From Pseudomonas cerasi (GTDB taxonomy: Bacteria; Pseudomonadota; Gammaproteobacteria; Pseudomonadales; Pseudomonadaceae), in NCBI RefSeq assembly GCF_900074915.1, contig NZ_LT222319.1, forward strand, positions 3,939,001-4,003,000: 64,000 nucleotides of DNA, written 5' to 3'. The position numbers and the translations under genes are program-made. The notes under the pieces are model-generated. The model did no database searches. It worked only from the letters and a program-made list of their open reading frames with translations, and was not told the origin of the DNA. The stretch's first letter is position 1, and each line of letters starts with the position of its first letter. Shown here in pieces: positions 53,237 to 62,261 of the stretch.

Positions 53237-54847
53237 ATGAACAATGACAATCTGATCGAAATCCGCGATCTGGCGGTCGAGTTCGTGACGGGCGACTCGC
53301 GGCAACGCGTGGTCGAGAACATCAGCTTCGATATTCGTCGCGGTGAAACGCTGGCGCTGGTCGGCGAAAGCGGTTCGGGCAAGTCAGTCACCGCGCACTC
53401 GATCCTGCGCCTGCTGCCCTACCCCATCGCCAGCCACCCGAGCGGCACGATCCGCTACGCGGGTGAAGACCTGCTGAAGGTCGAAGAGAAAAAACTGCGT
53501 TCGATCCGTGGCAACCGCATCGCCATGATCTTCCAGGAACCGATGACCTCGCTCAATCCGCTGCATTCGGTGGAAAAACAGATCAACGAGGTGCTGGGCC
53601 TGCACAAGGGCCTGACTGGCAAGGCCGCCACCGAGCGCACGCTGGAGCTGCTCGATCTGGTCGGCATACCTGAGCCACACAAACGCCTCAAAGCGCTGCC
53701 ACACGAGCTTTCAGGTGGCCAGCGTCAGCGTGTGATGATCGCCATGGCCCTGGCCAATGAACCCGAGCTGCTGATTGCCGACGAACCGACCACTGCGCTG
53801 GATGTGACGGTACAGCTGAAAATCCTCGAGCTGCTCAAGCAGTTGCAGGCTCGCCTGGGCATGGCACTGCTGCTGATCAGCCACGATTTGAACGTGGTAA
53901 GGCAAATAGCCAACCGAGTATGTGTCATGCAGCGCGGTTGCATCGTCGAACAGGCATCGTGCGAAGAATTGTTCCGTTCGCCGCAACATCCCTACACCCA
54001 AGTGTTGCTCAGCGCGGAGCCCAGCGGCGGTCCATCGACCAACACCGCCGGCGCCCCGCTGCTTGAAGTCGAGGACCTGAAAGTCTGGTTCCCGATCAAA
54101 AAAGGCCTGCTCAAGCGTACCGTCGACCACGTCAAGGCGGTGGACGGCATACGTTTCAGCCTGCCGCAAGGGCAAACACTGGGTATTGTGGGTGAAAGCG
54201 GGTCGGGCAAATCGACGCTGGGCCTGGCGATTCTTCGACTGATCGGCAGTCAGGGCACCATACGGTTCAAGGGCAACGCGCTAGAATCCCTGTCGCAACA
54301 GCAAATCCGTCCGCTGCGCAGGCAGATGCAAGTGGTTTTCCAGGACCCGTTTGGCAGTTTGAGCCCGCGCATGTCGGTGGCTGAAATCGTTGGCGAAGGC
54401 TTGCGAATCCACGGCATGGGTACGGCCGCCGAACAGCAGACGGCGATTATCGAAGCGCTCAGGGAGGTTGGTCTGGACCCGGATACCCGGCACCGCTACC
54501 CTCACGAGTTCTCCGGTGGCCAACGCCAGCGGATCGCCATTGCACGTGCGCTGGTCTTGAAGCCGGCGCTGATTTTGCTGGACGAGCCGACCTCGGCCCT
54601 CGACCGGACCGTACAGCGTCAGGTCGTCGAGCTGCTTCGCTCGCTGCAAACCAAGTACAACCTGACGTATTTGTTCATCAGCCATGACCTGGCTGTCGTC
54701 AAAGCGCTGAGCCACCAGTTGATGGTGGTCAAGCAAGGCCAAGTGGTCGAACAGGGTGCAGCGCAGGATATCTTCGCCGCACCGCAACATCCTTATACAC
54801 AGCAGCTGCTGGAGGCCGCCTTCCTGGCGCCGGTAGCTGTCGATTAA
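53237..54847 (+). CDS. nppD: Peptide ABC transporter ATP-binding protein with two fused nucleotide-binding domains, YejF-like
   Basis: 536 residues from ATG 53237, one base after nppC. Each half has a full ATPase: Walker A GESGSGKSVT and GESGSGKSTL, Q-loops IFQEPMTSLNPLH and VFQDPFGSLSPRM, signatures LSGGQRQRVMIA and FSGGQRQRIAIA, and Walker B LLIADEPTTALD and LILLDEPTSALD. The oligopeptide C-terminal extensions (SPQHPYTQVLLSAEP, APQHPYTQQLLEA) follow each. It powers the two permeases. The gap of 24 bp to fabI allows co-transcription. Confidence 0.96.
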   Translation: MNNDNLIEIRDLAVEFVTGDSRQRVVENISFDIRRGETLALVGESGSGKSVTAHSILRLLPYPIASHPSGTIRYAGEDLLKVEEKKLRSIRGNRIAMIFQEPMTSLNPLHSVEKQINEVLGLHKGLTGKAATERTLELLDLVGIPEPHKRLKALPHELSGGQRQRVMIAMALANEPELLIADEPTTALDVTVQLKILELLKQLQARLGMALLLISHDLNVVRQIANRVCVMQRGCIVEQASCEELFRSPQHPYTQVLLSAEPSGGPSTNTAGAPLLEVEDLKVWFPIKKGLLKRTVDHVKAVDGIRFSLPQGQTLGIVGESGSGKSTLGLAILRLIGSQGTIRFKGNALESLSQQQIRPLRRQMQVVFQDPFGSLSPRMSVAEIVGEGLRIHGMGTAAEQQTAIIEALREVGLDPDTRHRYPHEFSGGQRQRIAIARALVLKPALILLDEPTSALDRTVQRQVVELLRSLQTKYNLTYLFISHDLAVVKALSHQLMVVKQGQVVEQGAAQDIFAAPQHPYTQQLLEAAFLAPVAVD

Positions 54848-54871
54848 CCTGAACCTGAAGAGGAACAACAC

Positions 54872-55666
54872 ATGGGTTTTCTCGCCGGTAAGCGCGTCCT
54901 GATCGTCGGTGTCGCCAGTAAACTGTCCATCGCATCCGGTATTGCCGCCGCCATGCATCGTGAAGGCGCAGAGCTTGCCTTCACCTACCAGAACGACAAA
55001 CTCAAGGGTCGTGTCGAAGAGTTCGCCGCAGGCTGGGGTTCGGGCCCTGAGCTGTGCTTCCCTTGCGATGTGGCCAACGACGAAGAGATCAACAAGGTCT
55101 TCGAAGAGCTGAGCAAGAAGTGGGACGGCCTGGACGTGATCGTTCACTCGGTCGGCTTCGCGCCTGGCGACCAGCTCGATGGCGACTTCACCGAAGCCAC
55201 CACGCGCGAAGGTTTCCGCATCGCTCATGACATCAGCGCCTACAGCTTCGTGGCCCTGGCCAAGGCCGGTCGCGAAATGATGAAGGGCCGCAACGGCAGC
55301 CTGCTGACCCTGTCCTACCTGGGCGCAGAGCGCACCATGCCCAACTACAACGTCATGGGCATGGCCAAGGCCAGCCTGGAAGCTGGCGTTCGTTACCTGG
55401 CCGGCAGCCTCGGCCCGGAAGGTACTCGCGTCAATGCTGTATCGGCCGGCCCGATCCGCACCCTGGCCGCGTCAGGCATCAAGAACTTCCGCAAGATGCT
55501 GGCGGCCAACGAAGCGCAGACCCCTCTGCGCCGCAACGTCACCATCGACGAAGTCGGCAACGCCGGCGCGTTCCTGTGCTCCGACCTGGCGTCGGGCATC
55601 AGCGGTGAAATCATGTACGTCGACGGCGGCTTCAACACCACCGCGATGGGCAGCATGGACGAGTGA
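54872..55666 (+). CDS. fabI: Enoyl-[acyl-carrier-protein] reductase (NADH)
   Basis: 264 residues. The FabI NAD motif GVASKLSIASGIA, HSVGFAPGDQLDGDF and the catalytic pair Tyr159/Lys166 (NYNVMGMAKAS; Tyr149 in LSYLGAE corresponds to E. coli Tyr146) are intact, with AVSAGPIRTLAASGI forming the substrate-binding loop. It catalyses the last step of fatty acid elongation and is the triclosan target in enterics. AGAGGAA precedes the ATG. A very strong terminator follows. Confidence 0.98.
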   Translation: MGFLAGKRVLIVGVASKLSIASGIAAAMHREGAELAFTYQNDKLKGRVEEFAAGWGSGPELCFPCDVANDEEINKVFEELSKKWDGLDVIVHSVGFAPGDQLDGDFTEATTREGFRIAHDISAYSFVALAKAGREMMKGRNGSLLTLSYLGAERTMPNYNVMGMAKASLEAGVRYLAGSLGPEGTRVNAVSAGPIRTLAASGIKNFRKMLAANEAQTPLRRNVTIDEVGNAGAFLCSDLASGISGEIMYVDGGFNTTAMGSMDE

Positions 55667-55711
55667 TACGGTAAACGCCGCTCCTTGCGAGCGGCACTTT
55701 TCCGGACTCTA

Positions 55712-55742
55712 AAAGAAGGCCGCTCAATGAGCGGCCTTCTTT
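55712..55742. terminator. Bidirectional terminator between fabI and ppiD
   Basis: AAAGAAGGCCGCTC and GAGCGGCCTTCTTT are perfect 14-bp arms around AAT, with A- and T-rich outer ends, placed between convergent genes. Confidence 0.9.
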
Positions 55743-55759
55743 GTTTACGCGTTTCGAGC

Positions 55760-57643
55760 CTAGAACTTCTCGATCTTCGCCTTGCTTTCCAGCTGTGCAC
55801 GGTACGCGGCGAAATCCTGCTGCCCCTCGCGGGAGGCGAGGAAGCGACGGTATTGTGCCTTCTCGGCGTCAGTCGGCGCAGCCGCCTGGTTGACGCCATT
55901 GAGACGGACGATCACGAAGCTGCCATCCGAAGCAGTGATGCTGGCGAATTCCGGCTTGTCCTTGCCTGCCGGCTTGGGCATGCGGAACAGCGTCTGCAGC
56001 ACTTGAGGGTCAACCCCTTCCTGACTGCGAGTGACCGCTTCCATCATCTTCCAGTCACGACCGTCCTGCTTGGCAGCCAAAGGAATCTTGCCCTCACGCA
56101 GACCGGCCAGCAGCGCCTCGCCCTTGGCCTTGGCAGCTGCCGAAGCATGCTCCTTGACCAGTTGAGCGCGAATCGAGCTGGCAACGCTCTCAAGTGGCAA
56201 CTGCTGCGGTTGCAGGTGCTCTTTGGAGCGCACCACCACAACGGTTTCCGGATCCAGCTCCAGCGTGTTGCTGTTGGCGCCTTCTTCCAGCACTTCAGGG
56301 CTGAATGCCGCCTGGATGACCGCACGGTTGGCCGTCAGGCCTTCGCCGCCCTCACGACCGAACGGTGCAGTGGTCTGAACCTTCAGGCCCAGGTCCTGTG
56401 CCGGCTGGGACAGGTCGGACGATTCGAACGCCGAGTCTTCCAGTTGCTTGGTCACTTCGACAAACTTCTGCTCGACCAGCTGCGATTTCAAATCGTTGGT
56501 CAGCTTGCCTTTCAGACTGGCAAAGGTCGGCACCGAAGGGGCTTCAACGCCCAGCAGCTTGATCAGGTGCCAGCCGAAATCGGTACGCACCGGCTGCGAA
56601 ACCTGATCCTTGTTCAAGGCATACAGTGCCTCTTCGAAAGCCGGGTCATAGACACCCTTGCCTGCGTAGCCCAGATCACCGCCCTTGTTGGACGAACCAG
56701 GGTCCTGCGAGTATTCCTTGGCCAATGCCGCGAAATCCTCACCCTTGGCCAGACGCTGCTGAATTTCTTCAATCTTCGCCTTGGCCTGCTCGTCATTCAG
56801 CTTGTCGTTCACTTCGATCAGGATGTGTGCCGCACGACGCTGTTCGGACAGATTGGCGATTTCCTTCTGATAAGCCGCCTGCAGGTCCTCGTCCTTGACC
56901 TGCACCTTGTCGAAGAAGGACGACTTCTTCAATTCGATGTAGTCGAGTACGACCTGCTCAGGGCTCATGAACTCCTTGGCATGCTCGTCGTAATGCGCCT
57001 TGACTTCGTCATCGGTCACCTTGACCGCCGAGGTATCGGCAGGCAGGGTCAGCGACGCGAAATCACGGGTCTGCTTTTCGAGGCGTGCGAAGGCTTCAAC
57101 CTGTGCGTCGGTTACAAAGGCACTGCCGGCAACACCTGCACGCACCTGACCGATGAGCATTTCCTGACCCAGCATCTGGCGGAACTGCAGACGGCTGTAA
57201 CCCAACTGGCGAATCACCTGATCGAAACGGTCAGCGCTGAATTTACCGTCTACCTGAAATTCAGGCGTCTGCAAAAGCTGCTGATCCAGTGCCGCGTCGG
57301 AAAACGAGAACTTGGCATCCGCCGCGCCTTGCAGCAGCAGCTTGCGGTCGATCAGGCCCTTGAGCGCTGATTCGCGCAGCAGCTTTTCATCCAGCATGGA
57401 AGGATCGAAATCCTTGCCCAGCTGTTGCGAAAGCTGTTGAGCCAACTGGCGGCGCTGCATGTCGACAGCTTGGCTCAACTCATTCTGAGAGATGTCCTCG
57501 CCGTTGACTTCAGCCGCGTTCTGCTTGTTGCTGGTAGCGGTAAACATCGCTTCGATGCCGGTGAAGGCCATCAAGGCGATGATGAGTCCGATAATTGTCT
57601 TGGCAATCCAGCCTTGTGAATTGTCCCTGATGTTCTGCAGCAT
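55760..57643 (-). CDS. ppiD: Periplasmic folding chaperone / peptidyl-prolyl isomerase PpiD
   Basis: 627 residues from ATG 57643 (GGGGG six bases upstream). A cytoplasmic start and one membrane helix (WIAKTIIGLIIALMAFTGIEAMF) are followed by the SurA_N-like chaperone region (ISQNELSQAVDMQRRQLAQQ) and a parvulin domain about 265-360 (RRAAHILIEVND, AALAKEYSQDPGSSNKGGDLG, VRTDFGWHLIKLL). The C-terminal part is a second, degenerate domain. It helps exported proteins leaving the Sec translocon. It stands downstream of hupB, but a terminator separates them. Confidence 0.96.
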   Translation of the reverse strand: MLQNIRDNSQGWIAKTIIGLIIALMAFTGIEAMFTATSNKQNAAEVNGEDISQNELSQAVDMQRRQLAQQLSQQLGKDFDPSMLDEKLLRESALKGLIDRKLLLQGAADAKFSFSDAALDQQLLQTPEFQVDGKFSADRFDQVIRQLGYSRLQFRQMLGQEMLIGQVRAGVAGSAFVTDAQVEAFARLEKQTRDFASLTLPADTSAVKVTDDEVKAHYDEHAKEFMSPEQVVLDYIELKKSSFFDKVQVKDEDLQAAYQKEIANLSEQRRAAHILIEVNDKLNDEQAKAKIEEIQQRLAKGEDFAALAKEYSQDPGSSNKGGDLGYAGKGVYDPAFEEALYALNKDQVSQPVRTDFGWHLIKLLGVEAPSVPTFASLKGKLTNDLKSQLVEQKFVEVTKQLEDSAFESSDLSQPAQDLGLKVQTTAPFGREGGEGLTANRAVIQAAFSPEVLEEGANSNTLELDPETVVVVRSKEHLQPQQLPLESVASSIRAQLVKEHASAAAKAKGEALLAGLREGKIPLAAKQDGRDWKMMEAVTRSQEGVDPQVLQTLFRMPKPAGKDKPEFASITASDGSFVIVRLNGVNQAAAPTDAEKAQYRRFLASREGQQDFAAYRAQLESKAKIEKF

Positions 57644-57704
57644 TGCGTCCCCCAAAACGGTTGTACTGACTAACCAACCGCGGAGCGTGGGTAGAAAGCG
57701 GATA

Positions 57705-57735
57705 GAAGAAAGGCGCATCCGAGGATGCGCCTTCT
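57705..57735 (-). terminator. Rho-independent terminator after hupB / tRNA-like element
   Basis: On the minus strand AAGGCGCATCC-TC-GGATGCGCCTT is followed by TCTTC. The arms are perfect over 11 bp. It ends transcription coming from hupB before ppiD. Confidence 0.85.
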
Positions 57736-57745
57736 CGTAACTGAC

Positions 57746-57798
57746 GAAGCGGTAGGGCTCGAACCCCTCGGTGTCGCAACCGAGTGCACCACCGCTCC
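57746..57798 (-). ncRNA. tRNA-like fold lacking a D arm (possible decayed tRNA)
   Basis: Within 53 bases the minus strand holds a 7-bp acceptor-like stem (GGAGCGG / CCGCTTC, one G-U), a 5-6 bp anticodon-like hairpin (CTCGG / CCGAG, 8-base loop TTGCGACA) and a T-loop consensus (GG-TTCGAGC-CC). The D arm and variable loop are missing and no CCA follows. Alternatively TAGCGGAGCGGTGGTGCA reads as a D arm with a lost acceptor. A terminator lies directly downstream. Confidence 0.4.
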
Positions 57799-57848
57799 GC
57801 TACTGGATCAGGACAGGCCCGATCCAGCGGGCAAAGGCATAGAGAGGC

Positions 57849-58121
57849 TTAGTTGACAGCTTCTTTAAGAGCTTTACCGGCTTTGAAACCTGGTTTCTTG
57901 GCAGCAGCGATTTCCAGCGTCTTGCCAGTCTGAGGGTTGCGACCGATGCGAGCAGGACGATCAGTCACGGAGAACGTACCAAAGCCAACCAAAACAACCG
58001 AGTCGCCAGCCTTCAGAGCGCCAGTGACGGATTCGATCACTGCGTCCAGCGCGCGGCCAGCAGCAGCTTTCGGGATATCAGCAGATGCAGCGATAGCATC
58101 AATCAGTTCCGACTTGTTCAC
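57849..58121 (-). CDS. hupB: DNA-binding protein HU-beta
   Basis: 90 residues, the usual length, starting at GTG 58121 with AAGGGGAC upstream. MNKSELIDAIAASADIPKAA, the GTFSV core (VVLVGFGTFSVTDRPARIGRNPQTG) and the DNA-minor-groove arm are all present, ending PGFKAGKALKEAVN. It bends DNA as a nucleoid dimer. It lies directly downstream of lon, as in most Pseudomonas and enterics, with its own promoter. Confidence 0.98.
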   Translation of the reverse strand: MNKSELIDAIAASADIPKAAAGRALDAVIESVTGALKAGDSVVLVGFGTFSVTDRPARIGRNPQTGKTLEIAAAKKPGFKAGKALKEAVN

Positions 58122-58221
58122 TCTAAGTCCCCTTATCTCTATATTGAGTATGTTTCTAAGTTTTAGGTGTTAAGCAAAACGAGCGCTGGAAGGCTTGCCA
58201 GTGATTGCTTTAAAGAGCCGC

Positions 58222-58251
58222 TTTATAACAAGGGCTCTAAAAAGCTGTCAA
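58222..58251 (-). promoter_or_regulatory. Sigma-70 promoter of hupB
   Basis: Minus strand TTGACA, 18 bp, TATAAA: a consensus -35 and near-consensus -10, about 100 bp before the hupB start. It overlaps an AGAGCC/GGCTCT hairpin that may end lon transcription. Confidence 0.75.
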
Positions 58252-58267
58252 GGAAGCCTGCCCAGAC

Positions 58268-60664
58268 TTAATGCGTGCTAATTCTGTCCTTAGAGTCAGA
58301 CTCGCGCTTCTCTTCCTTGGCGACCAGATCTGTAGCCACGTCCGGCAAAGGCTCCGGCGCGTATTGCAGCGCAATTTGCAGGACTTCGTCAATCCATTTA
58401 ACGGGCTTGATCTGCAGATCCTGCTTGATATTGTCAGGAATCTCCTTCAAATCACGCACGTTTTCTTCTGGAATGATCACCGTCTTGATTCCGCCACGGT
58501 GTGCAGCCAGCAGTTTTTCCTTCAAACCACCAATCGCCAGCACTTGACCACGCAAAGTAATTTCGCCCGTCATTGCCACATCCGCACGCACAGGGATCTG
58601 CGTAAGCGCCGAAACAAGGGCGGTGCACATGCCCACACCAGCGCTCGGTCCATCCTTCGGCGTGGCGCCTTCCGGCATGTGGATATGCGTGTCGTGTTTC
58701 TCGTGGAAATCAGCTGGAATGCCCAGGCTACGGGCCCGGCTGCGAACCACGGTCTGGGCTGCGGTAATGGATTCGACCATCACATCCCCGAGCGAACCGG
58801 TCTTGATCAACTGGCCCTTGCCCGATACCACGGCAGCCTCGATGGTCAGCAATTCACCACCCACCTGCGTCCACGCCAGGCCGGTGACCTGACCGATCTG
58901 ATCCTGCTGCTCTGCCAGCCCGTAGCGGAACTTGCGCACGCCCAGGAAGTGCTCGAGCATGTCGGCTGTGACCTGAACCGCGAAACGTTTTTCCATCGCG
59001 TGCTCTTTGACCGCCTTGCGGCAGACCTTGGCAATCTGACGCTCAAGCCCGCGCACGCCCGCTTCACGGGTGTAGTAACGGATGATGTCGCGGATCGCAT
59101 CCTCATCAAAACTGATCTCGCCTTTCTTCAAGCCGTTGGCCTGAATCTGCTTGGGCGAGAGGTACTTGACGGCGATGTTGATCTTTTCGTCTTCGGTGTA
59201 GCCCGGCAGGCGAATGACTTCCATCCGGTCCAGCAAGGCTGGCGGAATGTTCATCGAGTTCGACGTGCAAAGGAACATCACGTCCGAAAGATCGTAGTCG
59301 ACCTCAAGGTAGTGATCGTTGAAATTGTGGTTCTGCTCGGGATCAAGCACCTCGAGCAATGCCGACGCCGGATCGCCACGCATGTCGCTGCCCATCTTGT
59401 CGATTTCGTCAAGCAGGAACAGCGGGTTGCGAACGCCCACCTTTGTCATCTTTTGTATCAATCTTCCTGGCATCGAACCGATGTAAGTCCGGCGATGACC
59501 ACGAATTTCAGCCTCGTCACGCACGCCGCCTAGTGCCATCCGCACGAATTTACGGTTGGTTGCGTTGGCGATGGACTCGGCCAGGGAGGTTTTACCCACA
59601 CCCGGTGGACCTACCAGACACAGCACTGGGCCACGAATCTTCTTCACGCGCTTTTGCACGGCGAGGTATTCGAGGATGCGTTCCTTGACCTCGTCCAGAC
59701 CGTAATGGTCGGCATCGAGAATCGCTTCGGCACGCGCAAGGTCCAGACGTACCTTGCTCTGCGCCTTCCACGGCACCTGAACCAGCCAGTCGATGTAGGA
59801 ACGCACCACGGTCGCTTCGGCGGACATCGGCGACATCTGCTTGAGCTTGTTCAGCTCGGCATTCGCCTTGGTCAGAGCGTCCTTGGGCAGACCTGCGGCA
59901 TCGATGCGCTTTTTCAGCTCTTCGATTTCGTTGTGGCCTTCGTCGCCATCGCCCAGTTCCTTCTGAATGGCCTTCATCTGCTCATTCAGGTAGTACTCGC
60001 GCTGGCTGCGCTCCATTTGCTTCTTAACGCGACCGCGAATGCGCTTTTCGACCTGCAGCAGGTCGATTTCGGCATCCAGCAAGGCCAGCACGTGCTCGAC
60101 ACGGGCTGACAGGTCGATAATCTCGAGTATTTCCTGCTTCTGCTCGATTTTGAGCGCCATATGCGCGGCCATGGTATCAACCAGGCGACCAGGCTCATCG
60201 ATGCTGTTAAGCGACGACAGGACCTCTGCGGGGACCTTCTTGCCCAGTTGCACATACTGCTCGAATTGAGCCAGCAGGCTGCGCACGAACACTTCGGATT
60301 CACGGTCCGGTGCATCGACTTCGTCGATCAGCGAGACGTCTGCGCGGTAGTGGCCATCGACTTCGATAAAACGCTCTACCGAACCACGCTGCTCACCTTC
60401 GACCAGCACCTTGACGGTGCCATCGGGCAGCTTGAGCAATTGCAATACGGTGGCAATGGTGCCGACGCTGTACAGAGCCTTTTCATCAGGATCGTCGTCA
60501 GCCGGGTTTCTTTGCGCGAGCAGCAGGATCTGCTTGTCGCCTGTCATTGCCGCTTCAAGGGCTTCGATAGACTTCTCGCGCCCCACGAACAGCGGGATAA
60601 CCATGTGCGGATAAACCACGACATCACGCAATGGCAAGAGAGGCAATTCAATAGTGGTCTTCAT
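58268..60664 (-). CDS. lon: ATP-dependent protease Lon
   Basis: 798 residues, full length. The N-terminal substrate domain begins with LPLLPLRDVVVYPHMVIPLFVGR. The AAA+ module has Walker A GPPGVGKTSLAESIA and Walker B PLFLLDEIDKM. The serine-lysine protease dyad is Ser674 (PKDGPSAGVGMCTA) and Lys717 (GGLKEKLLAAHRGG). It degrades misfolded and specific regulatory proteins in the cytosol; in P. syringae these include type III regulators such as HrpR (known). A sigma-32-like promoter precedes it. Confidence 0.98.
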   Translation of the reverse strand: MKTTIELPLLPLRDVVVYPHMVIPLFVGREKSIEALEAAMTGDKQILLLAQRNPADDDPDEKALYSVGTIATVLQLLKLPDGTVKVLVEGEQRGSVERFIEVDGHYRADVSLIDEVDAPDRESEVFVRSLLAQFEQYVQLGKKVPAEVLSSLNSIDEPGRLVDTMAAHMALKIEQKQEILEIIDLSARVEHVLALLDAEIDLLQVEKRIRGRVKKQMERSQREYYLNEQMKAIQKELGDGDEGHNEIEELKKRIDAAGLPKDALTKANAELNKLKQMSPMSAEATVVRSYIDWLVQVPWKAQSKVRLDLARAEAILDADHYGLDEVKERILEYLAVQKRVKKIRGPVLCLVGPPGVGKTSLAESIANATNRKFVRMALGGVRDEAEIRGHRRTYIGSMPGRLIQKMTKVGVRNPLFLLDEIDKMGSDMRGDPASALLEVLDPEQNHNFNDHYLEVDYDLSDVMFLCTSNSMNIPPALLDRMEVIRLPGYTEDEKINIAVKYLSPKQIQANGLKKGEISFDEDAIRDIIRYYTREAGVRGLERQIAKVCRKAVKEHAMEKRFAVQVTADMLEHFLGVRKFRYGLAEQQDQIGQVTGLAWTQVGGELLTIEAAVVSGKGQLIKTGSLGDVMVESITAAQTVVRSRARSLGIPADFHEKHDTHIHMPEGATPKDGPSAGVGMCTALVSALTQIPVRADVAMTGEITLRGQVLAIGGLKEKLLAAHRGGIKTVIIPEENVRDLKEIPDNIKQDLQIKPVKWIDEVLQIALQYAPEPLPDVATDLVAKEEKRESDSKDRISTH

Positions 60665-60720
60665 GATTTCGCCTCTACGGCGGCCAATTGGCCGGGACAG
60701 ATGGAATTAGCTTGAAGCCA

Positions 60721-60749
60721 AGATGGGGGTAGCGTCAGAAAAAAACAAG
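60721..60749 (-). promoter_or_regulatory. Sigma-32 (heat-shock) promoter of lon
   Basis: Minus strand CTTGTTT, 14 bp, CCCCATCT: close to the RpoH consensus CTTGAAA-N13/14-CCCCATNT, 57 bp before the lon start. Confidence 0.7.
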
Positions 60750-60816
60750 CTCTAGAGGCGCGACCCGCCAAGATCAGTTTCTTCATACAAAACGAATGAA
60801 CAGCTTAAAAATGCAA

Positions 60817-60839
60817 AAGGGGACCAAAAAGGCCCCCTT
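60817..60839 (-). terminator. Terminator after clpX
   Basis: Minus strand AAGGGGGCC-TTTTT-GGTCCCCTT followed by TTGC; the stem is 9 bp with one G-U. It lies 33 bp past the clpX stop. Confidence 0.75.
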
Positions 60840-60871
60840 CAGTATTACTTCACACGCATATGAACACGCGT

Positions 60872-62155
60872 TTATGCGTCGGGAGCAACCTTGGCAGGCG
60901 GCTCGTTGTTTTCGTAGATCAACAACGGCTTGGACGTTCCATCGATAACGCTTTCGTCGATCACCACCTTGCTCACATCGCTTTGCGACGGGATTTCGTA
61001 CATGGTGTCGAGCAGCACGCCCTCGAGGATCGAACGCAGGCCACGGGCACCGGTCTTGCGCTCCAGCGCGCGACGGGCAACCGATTTCAGCGCATCGGTA
61101 CGGAACTCGAGGTCCACACCTTCCATCTCGAACAGCTTGGCGTACTGCTTGGTCAGTGCGTTCTTCGGCTCGGTGAGGATCTGTATCAACGCAGCCTCAT
61201 CCAGCTCGTCCAGCGTTGCAAGCACCGGCAGACGGCCCACGAACTCGGGAATCAGACCGAACTTGACCAGATCGTCAGGTTCGACTTCACGCAGCGACTC
61301 GCCGACCTTCTTGCCCTCCTCCTTGCTGCGAACCTCGGCGTTGAAGCCGATGCCGCCACGGGTGGAACGGTTCTGAATGACCTTTTCCAGGCCCGAGAAG
61401 GCGCCACCGCAGATAAAGAGGATATTACGCGTGTCCACCTGCAGGAATTCCTGCTGCGGGTGCTTGCGACCACCTTGAGGCGGAACGGAAGCCACGGTGC
61501 CCTCGATCAGTTTCAGCAAGGCTTGCTGCACGCCTTCACCGGACACGTCACGAGTGATCGAAGGGTTGTCGGATTTGCGCGAAATCTTGTCGATTTCGTC
61601 GATGTAGACAATACCCATCTGGGCCTTCTCGACATCGTAATCACATTTCTGCAACAGCTTCTGGATAATGTTTTCGACGTCCTCACCCACATAACCGGCT
61701 TCGGTCAGGGTGGTGGCGTCAGCGATGGTGAACGGTACGTTGAGCAGGCGAGCCAGAGTTTCGGCCAGCAACGTCTTGCCGGAACCCGTAGGTCCGATCA
61801 GCAGGATGTTACTCTTGCCCAGTTCGACGTCGTCGTTCTTCTTGTCACGCTGATTCAGACGCTTGTAGTGGTTGTACACCGCTACTGCGAGAACCTTTTT
61901 GGCACGTTCCTGACCGATTACATACTGGTCAAGGATGCCGCTGATTTCTTTTGGCGAAGGCAATTTATGCGCGCTGCTTTCGGCCTGGGCTTCCTGCACC
62001 TCCTCACGGATGATGTCGTTGCACAGGTCGACGCACTCGTCGCAGATAAAGACCGAGGGGCCGGCAATCAATTTGCGCACTTCATGCTGGCTTTTGCCAC
62101 AGAAGGAGCAATAGAGCAATTTGCCGTTGTCCTCGCCGTTGCGGGTGTCAGTCAT
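60872..62155 (-). CDS. clpX: ClpXP protease ATP-binding subunit ClpX
   Basis: 427 residues. An N-terminal C4 zinc finger (CSFCGKSQHEV...ICDECV), Walker A GPTGSGKTLLAETLA, Walker B IVYIDEIDKI, and the pore loop region (DATTLTEAGYVGEDVE) are present. The IGF-type ClpP-docking loop is seen as KFGLIPEFVGRLP. It unfolds tagged substrates, including ssrA-tagged proteins, and feeds them to ClpP. It lies 106 bp downstream of clpP on the same strand. Confidence 0.98.
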   Translation of the reverse strand: MTDTRNGEDNGKLLYCSFCGKSQHEVRKLIAGPSVFICDECVDLCNDIIREEVQEAQAESSAHKLPSPKEISGILDQYVIGQERAKKVLAVAVYNHYKRLNQRDKKNDDVELGKSNILLIGPTGSGKTLLAETLARLLNVPFTIADATTLTEAGYVGEDVENIIQKLLQKCDYDVEKAQMGIVYIDEIDKISRKSDNPSITRDVSGEGVQQALLKLIEGTVASVPPQGGRKHPQQEFLQVDTRNILFICGGAFSGLEKVIQNRSTRGGIGFNAEVRSKEEGKKVGESLREVEPDDLVKFGLIPEFVGRLPVLATLDELDEAALIQILTEPKNALTKQYAKLFEMEGVDLEFRTDALKSVARRALERKTGARGLRSILEGVLLDTMYEIPSQSDVSKVVIDESVIDGTSKPLLIYENNEPPAKVAPDA

Positions 62156-62261
62156 TCGATCGATCCAATCCGGTAGGCTTGCAACACAAGATGAAGGCTA
62201 TTGCGGGCTTTTTCAAGTCCGCAGGCGGTCGGTTGTCCCGACCCCCTACATTTTGAGCCGC

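Noticed and set aside
55685..57370. Plus-strand open frame of 561 codons
   Set aside because: Antisense to ppiD; Leu/Arg/Gln-rich with no family signal.
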